Below, one piece after another: positions 1-8,969 of a stretch of DNA of 23,440 nt. Position 1 is the stretch's first letter; the number at the start of each line of letters is the position of its first letter. Under the pieces are notes generated by a model. That model searched no databases. It was not told the DNA's origin and was given only the letters and a program-made list of their open reading frames with translations. Source of the DNA: Pseudomonadota bacterium (GTDB lineage: Bacteria; Pseudomonadota; Gammaproteobacteria; Burkholderiales; Gallionellaceae). The translations under genes were made by a program, and so were the position numbers. The stretch lies in contig JAJZUH010000009.1 in the NCBI GenBank assembly GCA_021847165.1, forward strand, positions 1-23,440. The letters run 5' to 3'.

Positions 1-249
1 CACGCCGCCTTCGCCGTCGTTGTCGAATTTGAGCATGATCCACACATATTTGATCGAGATGATCAGCATCATCGCCCAGAACAATGCGGACAACGTCGCC
101 AGCACATTGGGTTCGGTGGGGGCCAGTGCGTGCGCGCCGGTGAATGCTTCCTTGAAGGCATAGAGCGGGCTGGTGCCGATGTCGCCGTAGACCACGCCGA
201 GCGCGGCCAGCGCCAGCGCGCCATTGGAAGCTTTGTTTGGTTGATTCAT
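1..249 (-). CDS. kup: Kup potassium uptake protein, N-terminal part (cut by window edge)
   Basis: The minus-strand frame opens at ATG 249-247 and stays open to the window edge, giving the first 83 residues. They begin [20 protein letters not shown] and include the family-typical [15 protein letters not shown] near residues 23-37. A second hydrophobic helix follows ([22 protein letters not shown], split around residues 50-70), then the acidic FDNDGEGG cytoplasmic loop. Kup proteins are single-subunit, proton-coupled K+ importers of the inner membrane with about 12 helices and 620-630 residues, so most of the gene is outside. It is divergent from the kdp operon, so low- and high-affinity K+ uptake systems sit back to back. 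Confidence 0.95.
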   Translation of the reverse strand, partial: MNQPNKASNGALALAALGVVYGDIGTSPLYAFKEAFTGAHALAPTEPNVLATLSALFWAMMLIISIKYVWIMLKFDNDGEGGV

Positions 250-426
250 GTTGCGGACTCCCATCCGGTTTGCGGCCGTTGCCGGCCGTAAGCTGAATAT
301 CTTGTTATGCGCCGTGTGAAGGCGTTTCTCATCCGGGTTTCCTGCAGGAAAAGTCCGTGCGGCACTTTAGCTTCGAATACCCATTAATACAATCCGCAAC
401 GGCCGCCACATCAGAAATCTTTATGA

Positions 427-460
427 CATTTATATACCGGGGAAATCCATCTATATACCG
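427..460 (+). promoter_or_regulatory. Candidate KdpE operator: 13-bp direct repeat, 21-bp period
   Basis: CATTTATATACCG (427-439) and CATCTATATACCG (448-460) match at 12 of 13 positions and start exactly 21 bp apart, about two helical turns. They lie in the AT-rich part of the 270-bp kup/kdp intergenic region, 60-90 bp before the first kdp reading frame. Response regulators of the OmpR/KdpE family bind as dimers to direct repeats, so a KdpE site is a reasonable inference. A weak -10-like TACCAT at 479-484 would place the second repeat over the -35 region. No good sigma-70 -35 box is seen at that spacing, as expected for an activator-dependent promoter. No binding data support this here. Confidence 0.45.
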
Positions 461-519
461 TTTTGACCTGCCGTTTCCTACCATGCCCGACGTGTCAATA
501 TACACAAGGAGTAAATGAA

Positions 520-612
520 ATGGACTGGCTCTATCTGCTGTTGATCCTTGCCTTCTTCGGCCTGAGCGTACTGTTTGTGCACGGCCTGGAAAAGCTGGGA
601 GGCAAATCATGA
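520..612 (+). CDS. 30-residue single-helix membrane peptide upstream of kdpF
   Basis: The frame encodes 30 residues (starts MDWLYLLLILAFFGLSVLFV, ends HGLEKLGGKS). One transmembrane helix spans about residues 3-21, followed by a short charged tail. An AGGAG Shine-Dalgarno sequence at 507-511 lies 8 nt before the ATG. The stop codon overlaps the start of kdpF (ATGA at 609-612), so translation is probably coupled and this is the first gene of the kdp transcript. It is not KdpF, which follows directly. I do not recognise a named family. Its size and position suggest a small accessory or stabilising subunit of the Kdp P-type ATPase, but that is inference. Confidence 0.75.
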   Translation: MDWLYLLLILAFFGLSVLFVHGLEKLGGKS

Positions 613-698
613 CTTTCTACATCGTCGGCGCCATCGTGGCCATCCTGCTGATGGTCTATCTCGTGATCGCGTTGCTCAAACCGGAGTTGTTCTCATGA
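609..698 (+). CDS. kdpF: KdpF, small stabilising subunit of K+-transporting ATPase
   Basis: The 29-residue peptide begins MTFYIVGAIVAILLMVYLVI and ends ALLKPELFS. It is a single helix with the Y-L-V-x-A-L-x-x-P/A-E-x-F ending typical of KdpF. In E. coli KdpF is about 29 residues and stabilises the KdpABC complex in the inner membrane. A GGGAGG ribosome site at 597-602 precedes the ATG. The start overlaps the previous gene by ATGA, and the stop overlaps the kdpA start by another ATGA at 695-698. Genes this short are often missed by automated annotation. Confidence 0.9.
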   Translation: MTFYIVGAIVAILLMVYLVIALLKPELFS

Positions 699-2497
699 TC
701 AACGGCATTCTTCAGATCGTCATCTATCTGGGCGTGCTGCTGGCGCTGACCAGGCCGCTGGGCATTTACATGCGGCGCATTTACGAAGGCGAACTGCCGT
801 CGTTCGTGCGCTGGCTGCAACCGGCAGAAGACCTGTTCTATCGCGTGTGCGGCATCGATAAGCAGGAGATGCGCTGGACGCGCTATGCGCTGGCCATGTT
901 GTGGTTCAGCCTGCTGGGCGTGCTGGCGGTGTACCTGCTGCAACGCCTGCAGGGCATGCTGCCGCTGAATCCGCAAGGCATGGGGGCGGTCACGCCCGAC
1001 TCGTCGTTCAACACCGCGCTGAGCTTTGTTACCAACACCAACTGGCAGGGCTATGCCGGCGAAACCACCATGAGCTATTTCACGCAGATGGCGGGACTGA
1101 CGGTGCAAAACTTTTTCTCCGCCGCCACCGGCATGGCCGTCGCCATCGCGCTGATCCGCGGCTTCGCGCGGCATACGGTGGAGACCATCGGTAATTTCTG
1201 GGTCGATATGACGCGCAGCACGATCTACATCCTGTTGCCGCTGTCTGTCATCCTGGCGCTGGTGCTGGTTGGTCAAGGCGCGATCCAGAACCTGTCCGCC
1301 TACCAGGCTGTGACGACGCTGGAAGCGACCACTTATGACAATCCCAAAGCGGATGCATCAGGCAACCCGCTGAAGGATGCGGCCGGCAACCCCGTGACCG
1401 AGAAGGTCACGACGCATGAGCAGGTCATCGCCATGGGGCCGGTCGCCTCGCAGGAGGCAATCAAGCAGCTCGGCACCAACGGCGGCGGTTTCTTCAATGC
1501 CAACTCGGCTCACCCGTTCGAGAATCCCACGCCGTTCGCCAATTTCCTGTCCATGCTGGCGATCTTCCTGATCCCGGCAGGGCTCTGCTACACCTTCGGC
1601 AGCATGGTCGGCGACACGCGCCAGGGCTGGGCGATCCTGATCTCCATGACCATCCTCTTTGCCGGCTTCCTCGCTGTGGTCGAATATGCGGAGCTGAACG
1701 GCAATCCAGCGTTCAATGCGCTGGGTGTCGATCAGTCCATTTCCGCCACACAGTCCGGCGGCAACATGGAAGGCAAGGAGGCACGTTTCGGCATCGTCAA
1801 CTCCGCCCTGTTTGCCACCATTACCACCGCCGCGTCCTGCGGCGCGGTGAACGCGATGCACGATTCGTTCACGCCGCTGGGTGGCTTGGTGCCGCTGGCA
1901 CAGATCCAGCTGGGCGAGGTGGTTTTCGGCGGTGTCGGATCCGGCCTGTACGGCATGCTGGTGTATGCCGTGATCGCGGTGTTCCTGGCCGGGCTGATGA
2001 TCGGCCGCACGCCGGAATACCTGGGCAAGAAGATCGAGGCCTACGACATCAAGATGGCCTCGCTGGTGATCCTGATCCCGCCACTGATTATCCTTGGCGG
2101 CACGGCGGTGGCCGTGATGCTGGATGTCGGCAAGAGCGGCATCTTCAATCCTGGTGCGCATGGCTTCAGCGAAGTGCTGTATGCCTTCTCGTCCGCGGTG
2201 GGCAACAACGGCAGCGCGTTTGCCGGTCTTTCCGCCAACACGCCGTTCTACAACAGTGCGCTCGGCTTCGCCGTCTGGTTCGGCCGCTTCTGGCTGATCA
2301 TCCCGGTGCTGGCCTTGGCCGGTTCGCTGGCCGCGAAGAAACGCATTCCCGTCAGCGTGGGCAGCATGGCGACGCATACGCCGCTGTTCGTGTGGCTGCT
2401 GATCGGCACCGTGCTGCTGGTGGGCGCGCTGAACTTTGTGCCGGCGCTGGCGCTGGGGCCGGTGATCGAACACCTGAACATGACCGGTGTTCATTAA
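695..2497 (+). CDS. kdpA: KdpA, K+-translocating subunit of the Kdp ATPase
   Basis: This 600-residue integral membrane protein is the K+ channel-like subunit of the KdpFABC pump and belongs to the SKT/Trk-Ktr superfamily. The four pore-loop signatures are visible: NTNWQGY (114-120), [12 protein letters not shown] (260-271), [16 protein letters not shown] (382-397) and [10 protein letters not shown] (502-511). I chose the ATG at 695 because it gives the typical [20 protein letters not shown] start and overlaps the kdpF stop by ATGA; an upstream in-frame ATG at 575 would overlap both small genes. The protein is about 40 residues longer than E. coli KdpA (557). The extra length is mainly a hydrophilic insert near residues 207-245, with two DA(S/A)GNP(L/V) units, before the GPVASQEAI segment. 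Confidence 0.98.
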   Translation: MINGILQIVIYLGVLLALTRPLGIYMRRIYEGELPSFVRWLQPAEDLFYRVCGIDKQEMRWTRYALAMLWFSLLGVLAVYLLQRLQGMLPLNPQGMGAVTPDSSFNTALSFVTNTNWQGYAGETTMSYFTQMAGLTVQNFFSAATGMAVAIALIRGFARHTVETIGNFWVDMTRSTIYILLPLSVILALVLVGQGAIQNLSAYQAVTTLEATTYDNPKADASGNPLKDAAGNPVTEKVTTHEQVIAMGPVASQEAIKQLGTNGGGFFNANSAHPFENPTPFANFLSMLAIFLIPAGLCYTFGSMVGDTRQGWAILISMTILFAGFLAVVEYAELNGNPAFNALGVDQSISATQSGGNMEGKEARFGIVNSALFATITTAASCGAVNAMHDSFTPLGGLVPLAQIQLGEVVFGGVGSGLYGMLVYAVIAVFLAGLMIGRTPEYLGKKIEAYDIKMASLVILIPPLIILGGTAVAVMLDVGKSGIFNPGAHGFSEVLYAFSSAVGNNGSAFAGLSANTPFYNSALGFAVWFGRFWLIIPVLALAGSLAAKKRIPVSVGSMATHTPLFVWLLIGTVLLVGALNFVPALALGPVIEHLNMTGVH

Positions 2498-2507
2498 GGA
2501 GATTCGC

Positions 2508-4598
2508 ATGACAAGCAAAACTGTTTCGTTTTCATTGTTCGAGCGCGACATCGTTCAGCAGGCTGTGCTGGATTCGTTCAGGAAACTGAGCCCCGTCCAG
2601 CAGATGAGGAATCCGGTGATGTTCGTGGTCTGGGTCGGCAGCGTGCTGACCACGGCGCTGTTCTTTCAGGCGTTGTTCGGCCTCGGCGAAGCGCCGACGG
2701 GCTTCATCCTCGCCATCACGCTGTGGCTGTGGTTCACCGTGCTGTTTGCCAATTTTGCCGAAGCCGTGGCGGAGGGGCGCAGCCGCGCGCAGGCTGCCGC
2801 CATGCGCGGCATGAAAAAGGCGGTCTGGGCCAAGAAGCTGCACGAGCCGCGTTACGGCGCCACATGGCAGCTGGTGGAAGGCGATGAGCTGCGCAAAGAC
2901 ATGGTTGTGCTGGTCGAGGCGGGAGAGTTTATTCCCGGCGACGGTACGGTGATCGAGGGCGTGGCCTCGGTGGACGAGAGCGCCATCACCGGGGAGTCCG
3001 CGCCCGTAATCCGCGAATCCGGCGGCGATTTCTCCTCGGTGACCGGCGGCACGCGCGTGCTGTCCGACTGGTTGGTGGTACGCATCACCACCAACCCTGG
3101 CGAGACCTTCCTCGACCGCATGATCGCAATGGTCGAAGGGGCCAAACGCCAGAAGACGCCCAACGAGATCGCGCTGACCATCCTGCTGGTGGCGATGACG
3201 CTGATCTTCCTGTTCGTGATCGTCACTTTGCTCCCGTTCTCGCTGTACAGCGTGGCAACGGCCGGGGTGGGCCAGCCGGTCAGCATCACCGTGCTGGTGG
3301 CGCTGCTGGTTTGCCTCATTCCCACCACTATCGGCGGCCTGCTCTCTGCCATCGGCGTGGCCGGCATGGGACGCATGCTGCAGAAGAACGTGATCGCCAC
3401 ATCGGGGCGCGCGGTGGAAGCGGCGGGCGATGTCGATGTGCTGCTGCTGGACAAGACCGGCACGATCACATTGGGCAATCGCCAGGCCAGCAATTTCCTG
3501 CATGCCTCGGGCGTGACCGAGGCGGAACTGGCCGATGCGGCGCAGATCGCGTCATTGGCCGACGAGACGCCGGAAGGGCGCAGCATTGTCGTGCTGGCCA
3601 AAGAGAGGTTCGGTCTGCGCGAGCGCAACATCCACGAAATGGAAGCGACCTTTGTTCCGTTCAGCGCCCAGACGCGCATGAGCGGCGTGAATATCCCGGC
3701 ACACGGCGGTGTGGCAGCCCGCCAGATCCGCAAGGGCGCCGCCGACGCCATTCGCAATCACGTCATTGGCCTGGGCGGCAATTTCCCGCAGGAAGTGAAC
3801 ATTATCGTCGACAGCGTCTCGCGCCGCGGCAGCACACCGCTGGTGGTGGCCGACGGCACCAAGGTGATGGGTGTCATTGAACTCAAGGACGTGGTGAAGG
3901 GCGGCATCAAGGAACGCTTCGCCGAACTGCGCCGCATGGGGATCAAGACCATCATGATCACCGGCGACAACCGCCTCACCGCCGCAGCCATCGCGGCCGA
4001 GGCCGGCGTGGACGATTTCCTTGCCGAGGCGACGCCGGAAGCCAAGCTGAAACTCATCCGCGAACATCAGGCGCAGGGCCGTCTGGTGGCGATGACCGGC
4101 GACGGCACCAACGACGCGCCCGCGCTGGCGCAGGCCGACGTGGCGGTGGCGATGAACACCGGCACGCAGGCCGCCAAGGAAGCGGGCAACATGGTGGATC
4201 TCGACTCCAACCCGACCAAGCTGATCGAGATTGTCGAGACCGGCAAGCAGATGCTGATGACGCGCGGTTCGTTGACCACCTTCAGCATCGCCAACGACGT
4301 GGCGAAATACTTCGCCATCATCCCGGCTGCGTTCGCCACCACCTATCCGGCACTGGGCGCGCTGAACGTGATGCATCTGGCCACACCGGCCAGCGCCATC
4401 CTGTCGGCGGTGATCTTCAACGCGCTGATCATCATCGCGCTGGTGCCGCTGGCGCTGAAAGGCGTGAAGTACCGCGCCATCGGGGCCAACGTTCTGCTGC
4501 GCGACAACCTGCTGGTTTATGGGTTGGGCGGCATCGTCGTCCCGTTCGTCGGCATCAAGCTGATCGACATGCTGCTGGTCGGCTTGCATCTCGCTTGA
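2508..4598 (+). CDS. kdpB: KdpB, catalytic P-type ATPase subunit
   Basis: This 696-residue type IA P-type ATPase hydrolyses ATP for K+ uptake through KdpA. The actuator-domain TGES motif is at 161-164, with the serine equivalent to the inhibitory phosphorylation site known in E. coli KdpB. CLIPTT in the membrane domain is at 269-274, the phosphorylated aspartate is D315 in DKTGT, and the hinge motif GDGTNDAP is at 531-538. The start at 2508 has an AAGGAG site 8-9 nt upstream and gives the normal [15 protein letters not shown] terminus; a farther in-frame ATG at 2487 would overlap kdpA. It lies 10 bp after kdpA and 13 bp before kdpC, in one transcript. Confidence 0.98.
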   Translation: MTSKTVSFSLFERDIVQQAVLDSFRKLSPVQQMRNPVMFVVWVGSVLTTALFFQALFGLGEAPTGFILAITLWLWFTVLFANFAEAVAEGRSRAQAAAMRGMKKAVWAKKLHEPRYGATWQLVEGDELRKDMVVLVEAGEFIPGDGTVIEGVASVDESAITGESAPVIRESGGDFSSVTGGTRVLSDWLVVRITTNPGETFLDRMIAMVEGAKRQKTPNEIALTILLVAMTLIFLFVIVTLLPFSLYSVATAGVGQPVSITVLVALLVCLIPTTIGGLLSAIGVAGMGRMLQKNVIATSGRAVEAAGDVDVLLLDKTGTITLGNRQASNFLHASGVTEAELADAAQIASLADETPEGRSIVVLAKERFGLRERNIHEMEATFVPFSAQTRMSGVNIPAHGGVAARQIRKGAADAIRNHVIGLGGNFPQEVNIIVDSVSRRGSTPLVVADGTKVMGVIELKDVVKGGIKERFAELRRMGIKTIMITGDNRLTAAAIAAEAGVDDFLAEATPEAKLKLIREHQAQGRLVAMTGDGTNDAPALAQADVAVAMNTGTQAAKEAGNMVDLDSNPTKLIEIVETGKQMLMTRGSLTTFSIANDVAKYFAIIPAAFATTYPALGALNVMHLATPASAILSAVIFNALIIIALVPLALKGVKYRAIGANVLLRDNLLVYGLGGIVVPFVGIKLIDMLLVGLHLA

Positions 4599-4611
4599 GA
4601 AAGGAAACATC

Positions 4612-5190
4612 ATGTTCAAGGAATTTCGTACCGCCCTCGTCAGTTTCGTGCTGCTGTCACTGCTGACCGGCATCGCCTATCCGCTGCTCGTCACCGGCAT
4701 TGCGCAGGCCACCATGCCCGTCAAAGCCAACGGTAGCCTGATCGTAAAGGATGGCAAGCCGGTTGGCTCCAGCCTGATCGGTCAGTCGTTCTCCGACCCG
4801 AAATATTTCTGGGGCCGCCCGTCGGCGACCGGACCGATGCCCGACAACGCGTCGGCTTCCGGCGGCTCCAACCTCGGGCCGACCAACCCGGCCCTGCTGG
4901 ATACGGTGAAGACCCGCGTACAGGCATTGCGCGATGCCGATCCCGGCAATACTGCGCCGGTGCCGGTCGACCTGGTGACCGCCTCCGCCAGCGGGCTCGA
5001 TCCGCACATCAGCCCGGCCGCGGCGGAGTACCAGCTTGTCCGCGTGGCGCGGCTGCGCGGCATTGCTCCCGATGCCGTGCGCAAGCTGGTGGCGGTACAC
5101 ACCGAAGGGCGCCAGTTCGGCATCTTGGGCGAGCCGCGCGTGAACGTGCTGGAGCTCAATCTGGCATTGGATGCCCTGCGCAAAGGGTGA
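4612..5190 (+). CDS. kdpC: KdpC, Kdp ATPase assembly/affinity subunit
   Basis: The 192-residue protein has one N-terminal transmembrane helix (about residues 8-32) and a periplasmic domain. Family motifs include [19 protein letters not shown] (near 54-72), [10 protein letters not shown] and [17 protein letters not shown] (near 124-140). KdpC is needed for assembly of KdpFABC and for its high K+ affinity. The start follows an AAAGGA ribosome site and lies 13 bp after kdpB. The length matches the family, and I see no damage. Confidence 0.98.
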   Translation: MFKEFRTALVSFVLLSLLTGIAYPLLVTGIAQATMPVKANGSLIVKDGKPVGSSLIGQSFSDPKYFWGRPSATGPMPDNASASGGSNLGPTNPALLDTVKTRVQALRDADPGNTAPVPVDLVTASASGLDPHISPAAAEYQLVRVARLRGIAPDAVRKLVAVHTEGRQFGILGEPRVNVLELNLALDALRKG

Positions 5191-5218
5191 CGGCCGCCAT
5201 GACTCCATCGACAAAGCG

Positions 5219-5422
5219 ATGAATAGTATGTTGCTGCCCGAAATGAGCGGATTGCTGGAACCTGGCTTGGCCGTACTCGCCGTTCTCGTTCCGATCGGTC
5301 TGGCTTATCTCATGATCGATTTGCCGCGTCGCTCGATGAAAGACCGCTCTGCGCGAGATGAGACCACTCAAACATCATCTCCGGGACGGTTCAAAAACAG
5401 ATGCGGTAAACTGGATTCATGA
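5219..5422 (+). CDS. Possible small membrane protein between kdpC and kdpD
   Basis: The 329-bp gap between kdpC and kdpD holds one plausible frame. From ATG 5219 it gives 67 residues with one strong hydrophobic helix (GLAVLAVLVPIGLAYLMI, about 15-32), then a basic, polar tail that includes DLPRRSMKDRSARDE. An in-frame ATG at 5171 lies inside kdpC and is less likely. No clear Shine-Dalgarno sequence is visible before any candidate start (5171, 5219, 5228, 5243), which weakens the case. The helix followed by arginines looks like a real N-out/C-in membrane peptide. I cannot assign a family. The rest of the gap (5423-5519) shows no gene and no clear terminator, so kdpDE may be read from the kdpF promoter. 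Confidence 0.4.
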   Translation: MNSMLLPEMSGLLEPGLAVLAVLVPIGLAYLMIDLPRRSMKDRSARDETTQTSSPGRFKNRCGKLDS

Positions 5423-5519
5423 AGGCTGATCATGCCATGGCCGAACCGGCCTGCTTAACCGTCTTGAGGAATGCGCGCATGCCGGCTGCACGGCTGGTGC
5501 AGCGCTGCCACCCGATGCC

Positions 5520-8264
5520 ATGAGCGAAGATATTCAACGACCCGACCCCGACTCGCTGCTCGAGCGTGTGCAGCGCGCCGAAGCGAAGCGCCATCGTGGC
5601 CGCCTGAAAATATTCTTCGGTGCCAGTGCTGGCGTGGGCAAGACTTTCGGCATGCTGCTCGCAGCGCGCGAACGGCGTGCCGAAGGACTGGATGTGGTGG
5701 CAGGCTACGTGGAGACGCACAAGCGGGCGGAGACCGAACAGCTGCTGGAAGGGCTGGAAAAGTTGGCGCCGAGGCTGGTGGATTATCGCGGCGCGCAGCT
5801 GCGCGAATTCGATCTGGATGCTGCGCTCAAGCGCCGTCCCGCGCTGATTCTGGTGGACGAACTGGCGCACAGCAATGCCCCCGGTTCGCGCCATCCCAAG
5901 CGCTGGCAGGACGTGGATGAACTGCTGGAGGCTGGTGTCGACGTCTATACCGCGATCAACGTTCAGCACATCGAGAGCCTCAACGATGTGGTATCGCAGA
6001 TCACCGGCATCCCGGTGTGGGAGACGGTGCCCGATGCGGTGCTTGAAGGTGCGGACGAGATCGAGCTGATCGACCTGCCGCCGGACGAACTGTTGCAGCG
6101 TTTGAAGGAAGGCAAGGTCTATCTGCCGCAGCAGGCCGAGCGTGCGGCACAGAATTTCTTTCGCAAGGGCAACCTCATCGCGCTGCGCGAATTGGCCCTG
6201 CGCCGCACGGCGGACCGCGTCGACGCACAGATGCGCGATTATCGCGACGACCACGCCATCCAGAACGTGTGGCAGGTCAAGGAACGCATGCTGGTCTGCA
6301 TCGGGCCTGGCGGCAATGCGGAGAACCTGGTGCGCGCTGCCTATCGCCTGTCGCAGTTGCTCAAGGCGGAGTGGATCGTCGTCTATATCGAAACCGCGAA
6401 GCTGCAGCACCTTTCGCGCGCGCAGCGCGACGCCATCCTGCGTACGCTGAAACTGGCGGAAGAGCTGGGGGCCGAGACCGTCACGCTGAACGGCCACAGG
6501 TTGTCCGACGAGGTGATCGCCTATGCGCGCGCGCGCAATGCCACCCGCATCGTGCTGGGCAAGCCGACTTATGCCGGCTTGCGCCGCTGGTTGCACGGTT
6601 CATTGGTGGACACCATCGTGCGTCAGGCCAGCGATATCGATATCCACGTGGTGGGCAAGGAGTCCGATGCCTTGTCGCAGTTGCGCGAGAACCCCTATTT
6701 TTCGCGCAGCCGGCTCTATCTCGGGCTGGCCGCGGAAGAGCAGAAGCCCTTGTTCAGGTGGCGCATCGAGTATCTGTGGGCGGCGGTGGTCTCGGCAATC
6801 TGTACTGCGGCCGCCTGGCCGATGTACAACCATTTCGATCTGGCCAACCTGATCATGGTCTATCTGCTGGGCGTGGTGGTGGTCGCGGCACGCTATGGGC
6901 GCGGACCATCCTTGCTCACCTCGTTCCTGGGGGTGGTGCTGTTCGATTTCTTTTTTGTACCGCCGCGCTTCAGCTTTGCCGTCTCGGACAGCCAATACCT
7001 GATTACCTTCGGCGTCATGCTGCTGGTTGCACTGGTCATCAGCAGCATGACGGTGAGCATCAAGCACCAGGCGCGGGTGGCCAGCATGCGCGAGCGACGC
7101 AGCGCCTCGCTGTATGCGATGAGCCGTGAACTGGCGGCCACGCGTGGCCAGGAGAATATCGTGCGGGTGGCGGTGAGGCATGTGGCCGATGTGTTCGAGA
7201 CCCAGGTTGTAGTGTTGTTGCCTGATGCAGGTGGTCGCCTGCTCTATCCAGACGAGGAAGGGCTGGCTGAGTCCTGCCATGGCAGCGACCTGAGCGTGGC
7301 ACAGTGGGTCTATGATCATGGGCAGATGGCTGGTGCAGGAACCGATACGCTGCCTGGCGGAGACATGATTTACCTGCCATTGCGGGCTTCGGCAGAAGTG
7401 CTGGGCGTACTGGTGCTGCTCCCCTTGAATTCGGCGCGGCTGGCTTTACCCGAACAGCAGAGACTGCTGGAGACCTTTGTGAGCCAGATCGCGCTGGCGC
7501 TGGAACGCGTGCGGCTGGCGGCGGAAGCGCAAAGTGCGCAACTGAAGATCGAAACGGAACAGCTGCGCAATTCGCTGCTGTCGGCCATCTCGCACGACCT
7601 GCGCACGCCGCTGGCTGCCATCGTCGGTGCTTCCAGCAGCTTGGTGCGCGACAGCGAACGGCTGGACGACGTTGCACGGCGAGAACTGGGGCAGGCCATC
7701 TACGACGAGGCGACGCGCATGGCCAGCCTCGCCAATAACCTGCTGGACATGGCGCGATTGCAGGCAGGCGCCATCGTGCTGAATCGGCAATGGCAGCCGC
7801 TGGAAGAAGTGGTGGGCGCTGCGCTGGCCGGCATGAACCAGCGCTTGGCCAACCACACCGTCTCGGTGCGTTTGACGCATGACCTGCCGCTGGTCGAGAT
7901 CGACAGCCTGCTGATCGAGCGGGTGTTCGCCAACCTGTTGGACAATGCCGTGAAGTACACGCCACCCGGCACGCCGATAGAGATCGGTGCAACGGCAGCG
8001 GCAGGGGAATTGACGGTAACCGTCTCCGATCGCGGGGGGGGTATACCCGAAGGCGAAGAGAAGCTCATCTTCGAAAAATTCCATCGTGTCGCGAGCGAAG
8101 GCAATCAGGGCGGAGCCGGGCTGGGGCTGTCCATTTGCCGTTCCATCATCGAAGCCCACGGCGGGCGCATTTGGGCGGAGAATCTGTCCACCGGTGGTGC
8201 CGCATTCCATTTCACTCTGCCCCTGAGCGAACCGCCGTCGATTGAACATGAAGAAAATGCCTGA
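5520..8264 (+). CDS. kdpD: KdpD, K+-responsive sensor histidine kinase
   Basis: This 914-residue inner-membrane kinase phosphorylates KdpE under K+ limitation or osmotic stress. In order it has the KdpD N-terminal ATP-binding domain with Walker A GASAGVGKT at 34-42 and a Walker B-like LILVDELAHSNAPGSRH near 110-126. A Usp-like domain (about 250-370) follows, then four transmembrane helices (about 412-514) and a GAF-like region (about 540-660). The kinase core ends the protein: phospho-accepting H692 in SAISHDLRTPLAA, an N box LLDNAVKYTP and a G box GAGLGLSICRSIIEAHGG. The start gives the usual MSEDIQRPDPDSLLE, although no good ribosome site is visible. kdpE follows after 2 bp. Confidence 0.97.
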   Translation: MSEDIQRPDPDSLLERVQRAEAKRHRGRLKIFFGASAGVGKTFGMLLAARERRAEGLDVVAGYVETHKRAETEQLLEGLEKLAPRLVDYRGAQLREFDLDAALKRRPALILVDELAHSNAPGSRHPKRWQDVDELLEAGVDVYTAINVQHIESLNDVVSQITGIPVWETVPDAVLEGADEIELIDLPPDELLQRLKEGKVYLPQQAERAAQNFFRKGNLIALRELALRRTADRVDAQMRDYRDDHAIQNVWQVKERMLVCIGPGGNAENLVRAAYRLSQLLKAEWIVVYIETAKLQHLSRAQRDAILRTLKLAEELGAETVTLNGHRLSDEVIAYARARNATRIVLGKPTYAGLRRWLHGSLVDTIVRQASDIDIHVVGKESDALSQLRENPYFSRSRLYLGLAAEEQKPLFRWRIEYLWAAVVSAICTAAAWPMYNHFDLANLIMVYLLGVVVVAARYGRGPSLLTSFLGVVLFDFFFVPPRFSFAVSDSQYLITFGVMLLVALVISSMTVSIKHQARVASMRERRSASLYAMSRELAATRGQENIVRVAVRHVADVFETQVVVLLPDAGGRLLYPDEEGLAESCHGSDLSVAQWVYDHGQMAGAGTDTLPGGDMIYLPLRASAEVLGVLVLLPLNSARLALPEQQRLLETFVSQIALALERVRLAAEAQSAQLKIETEQLRNSLLSAISHDLRTPLAAIVGASSSLVRDSERLDDVARRELGQAIYDEATRMASLANNLLDMARLQAGAIVLNRQWQPLEEVVGAALAGMNQRLANHTVSVRLTHDLPLVEIDSLLIERVFANLLDNAVKYTPPGTPIEIGATAAAGELTVTVSDRGGGIPEGEEKLIFEKFHRVASEGNQGGAGLGLSICRSIIEAHGGRIWAENLSTGGAAFHFTLPLSEPPSIEHEENA

Positions 8265-8266
8265 CC

Positions 8267-8962
8267 ATGCCTAACGCTGCCACCATCATTGTTGTCGAGG
8301 ATGAGGCGCAGATACGCCGTTTTCTGCGTACCACGCTGGTCTCGGAAGGTTATCAGGTGGTCGAGGCGCAGACCGGCAAACAGGGGCTGAGCGATGCGGC
8401 AACGCACAAACCAGATCTCATCATTCTTGATCTCGGCCTGCCGGATATGGACGGCGTCGAGTTGATCAAGGGGGTACGCACCTGGTCCTCCGTGCCCATC
8501 ATCATCCTGTCGGCGCGCTCCCAGGAGGGCGACAAAATCTCCGCGCTGGATGCTGGCGCCAACGATTATCTGGTCAAACCGTTCGGCGTCGGCGAACTGC
8601 TGGCGCGCATGCGCGTGGCATTGCGACAGGCCGCTTCGGCAGCCAATGGCGGCGAGGAAGGCGTGTTCACGGTGGGCGGCCTGCACGTGGATATGCTGTA
8701 TCGCAAGGTGACAGTCGACGGTGCCGAAGTGCACCTGACGCCCATCGAATACCGGCTGCTGACCGTACTGGTCAAGCATGCGGGCAAGGTGCTCACGCAC
8801 CAGCTGCTGCTAAAGGAGGTATGGGGTCCGAACTACGTCGAGCGCGCTCATTATCTGCGCATCTACATGGGTACGTTGCGCCACAAGCTGGAACAGGATC
8901 CGGCGCGTCCGCGTTATCTGCTGACCGAAGTGGGGGTAGGATATCGGTTGGCGGTAATGTGA
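8267..8962 (+). CDS. kdpE: KdpE, OmpR-family response regulator of the kdp operon
   Basis: The 231-residue regulator has a receiver domain (about 5-120): acidic pair E11/D12, phospho-acceptor D55 in IILDLGLPDMDG, the SAR switch residue region, and the conserved lysine in YLVKPF. A C-terminal winged-helix DNA-binding domain (about 130-230) carries LTPIEYRLLTVLVKHAGKVL and the usual ending EVGVGYRL. Phosphorylated KdpE activates kdpFABC. The gene is 2 bp after kdpD and ends 7 bp before the convergent pyrD stop, with no obvious terminator between them. Confidence 0.97.
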   Translation: MPNAATIIVVEDEAQIRRFLRTTLVSEGYQVVEAQTGKQGLSDAATHKPDLIILDLGLPDMDGVELIKGVRTWSSVPIIILSARSQEGDKISALDAGANDYLVKPFGVGELLARMRVALRQAASAANGGEEGVFTVGGLHVDMLYRKVTVDGAEVHLTPIEYRLLTVLVKHAGKVLTHQLLLKEVWGPNYVERAHYLRIYMGTLRHKLEQDPARPRYLLTEVGVGYRLAVM

Positions 8963-8969
8963 GAGGGCG

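Noticed and set aside
338..351. Perfect 14-bp palindrome TTTCCTGCAGGAAA in the kup/kdp gap
   Set aside because: No loop, no U-tract and no known regulator consensus; kept only as a remark under the kup/kdp finding.
1358..2551. 397-codon minus-strand open frame antisense to kdpA
   Set aside because: The product is rich in His, Arg and Gln without any domain, typical of antisense frames in high-GC genes; kdpA on the other strand is unmistakable.
5438..5450. 13-mer TGGCCGAACCGGC shared with the hairpin at 21882-21894, suggesting a dispersed repeat
   Set aside because: In a 23-kb window a few chance matches of this length are expected, and the copy at 5438 lacks the full hairpin.
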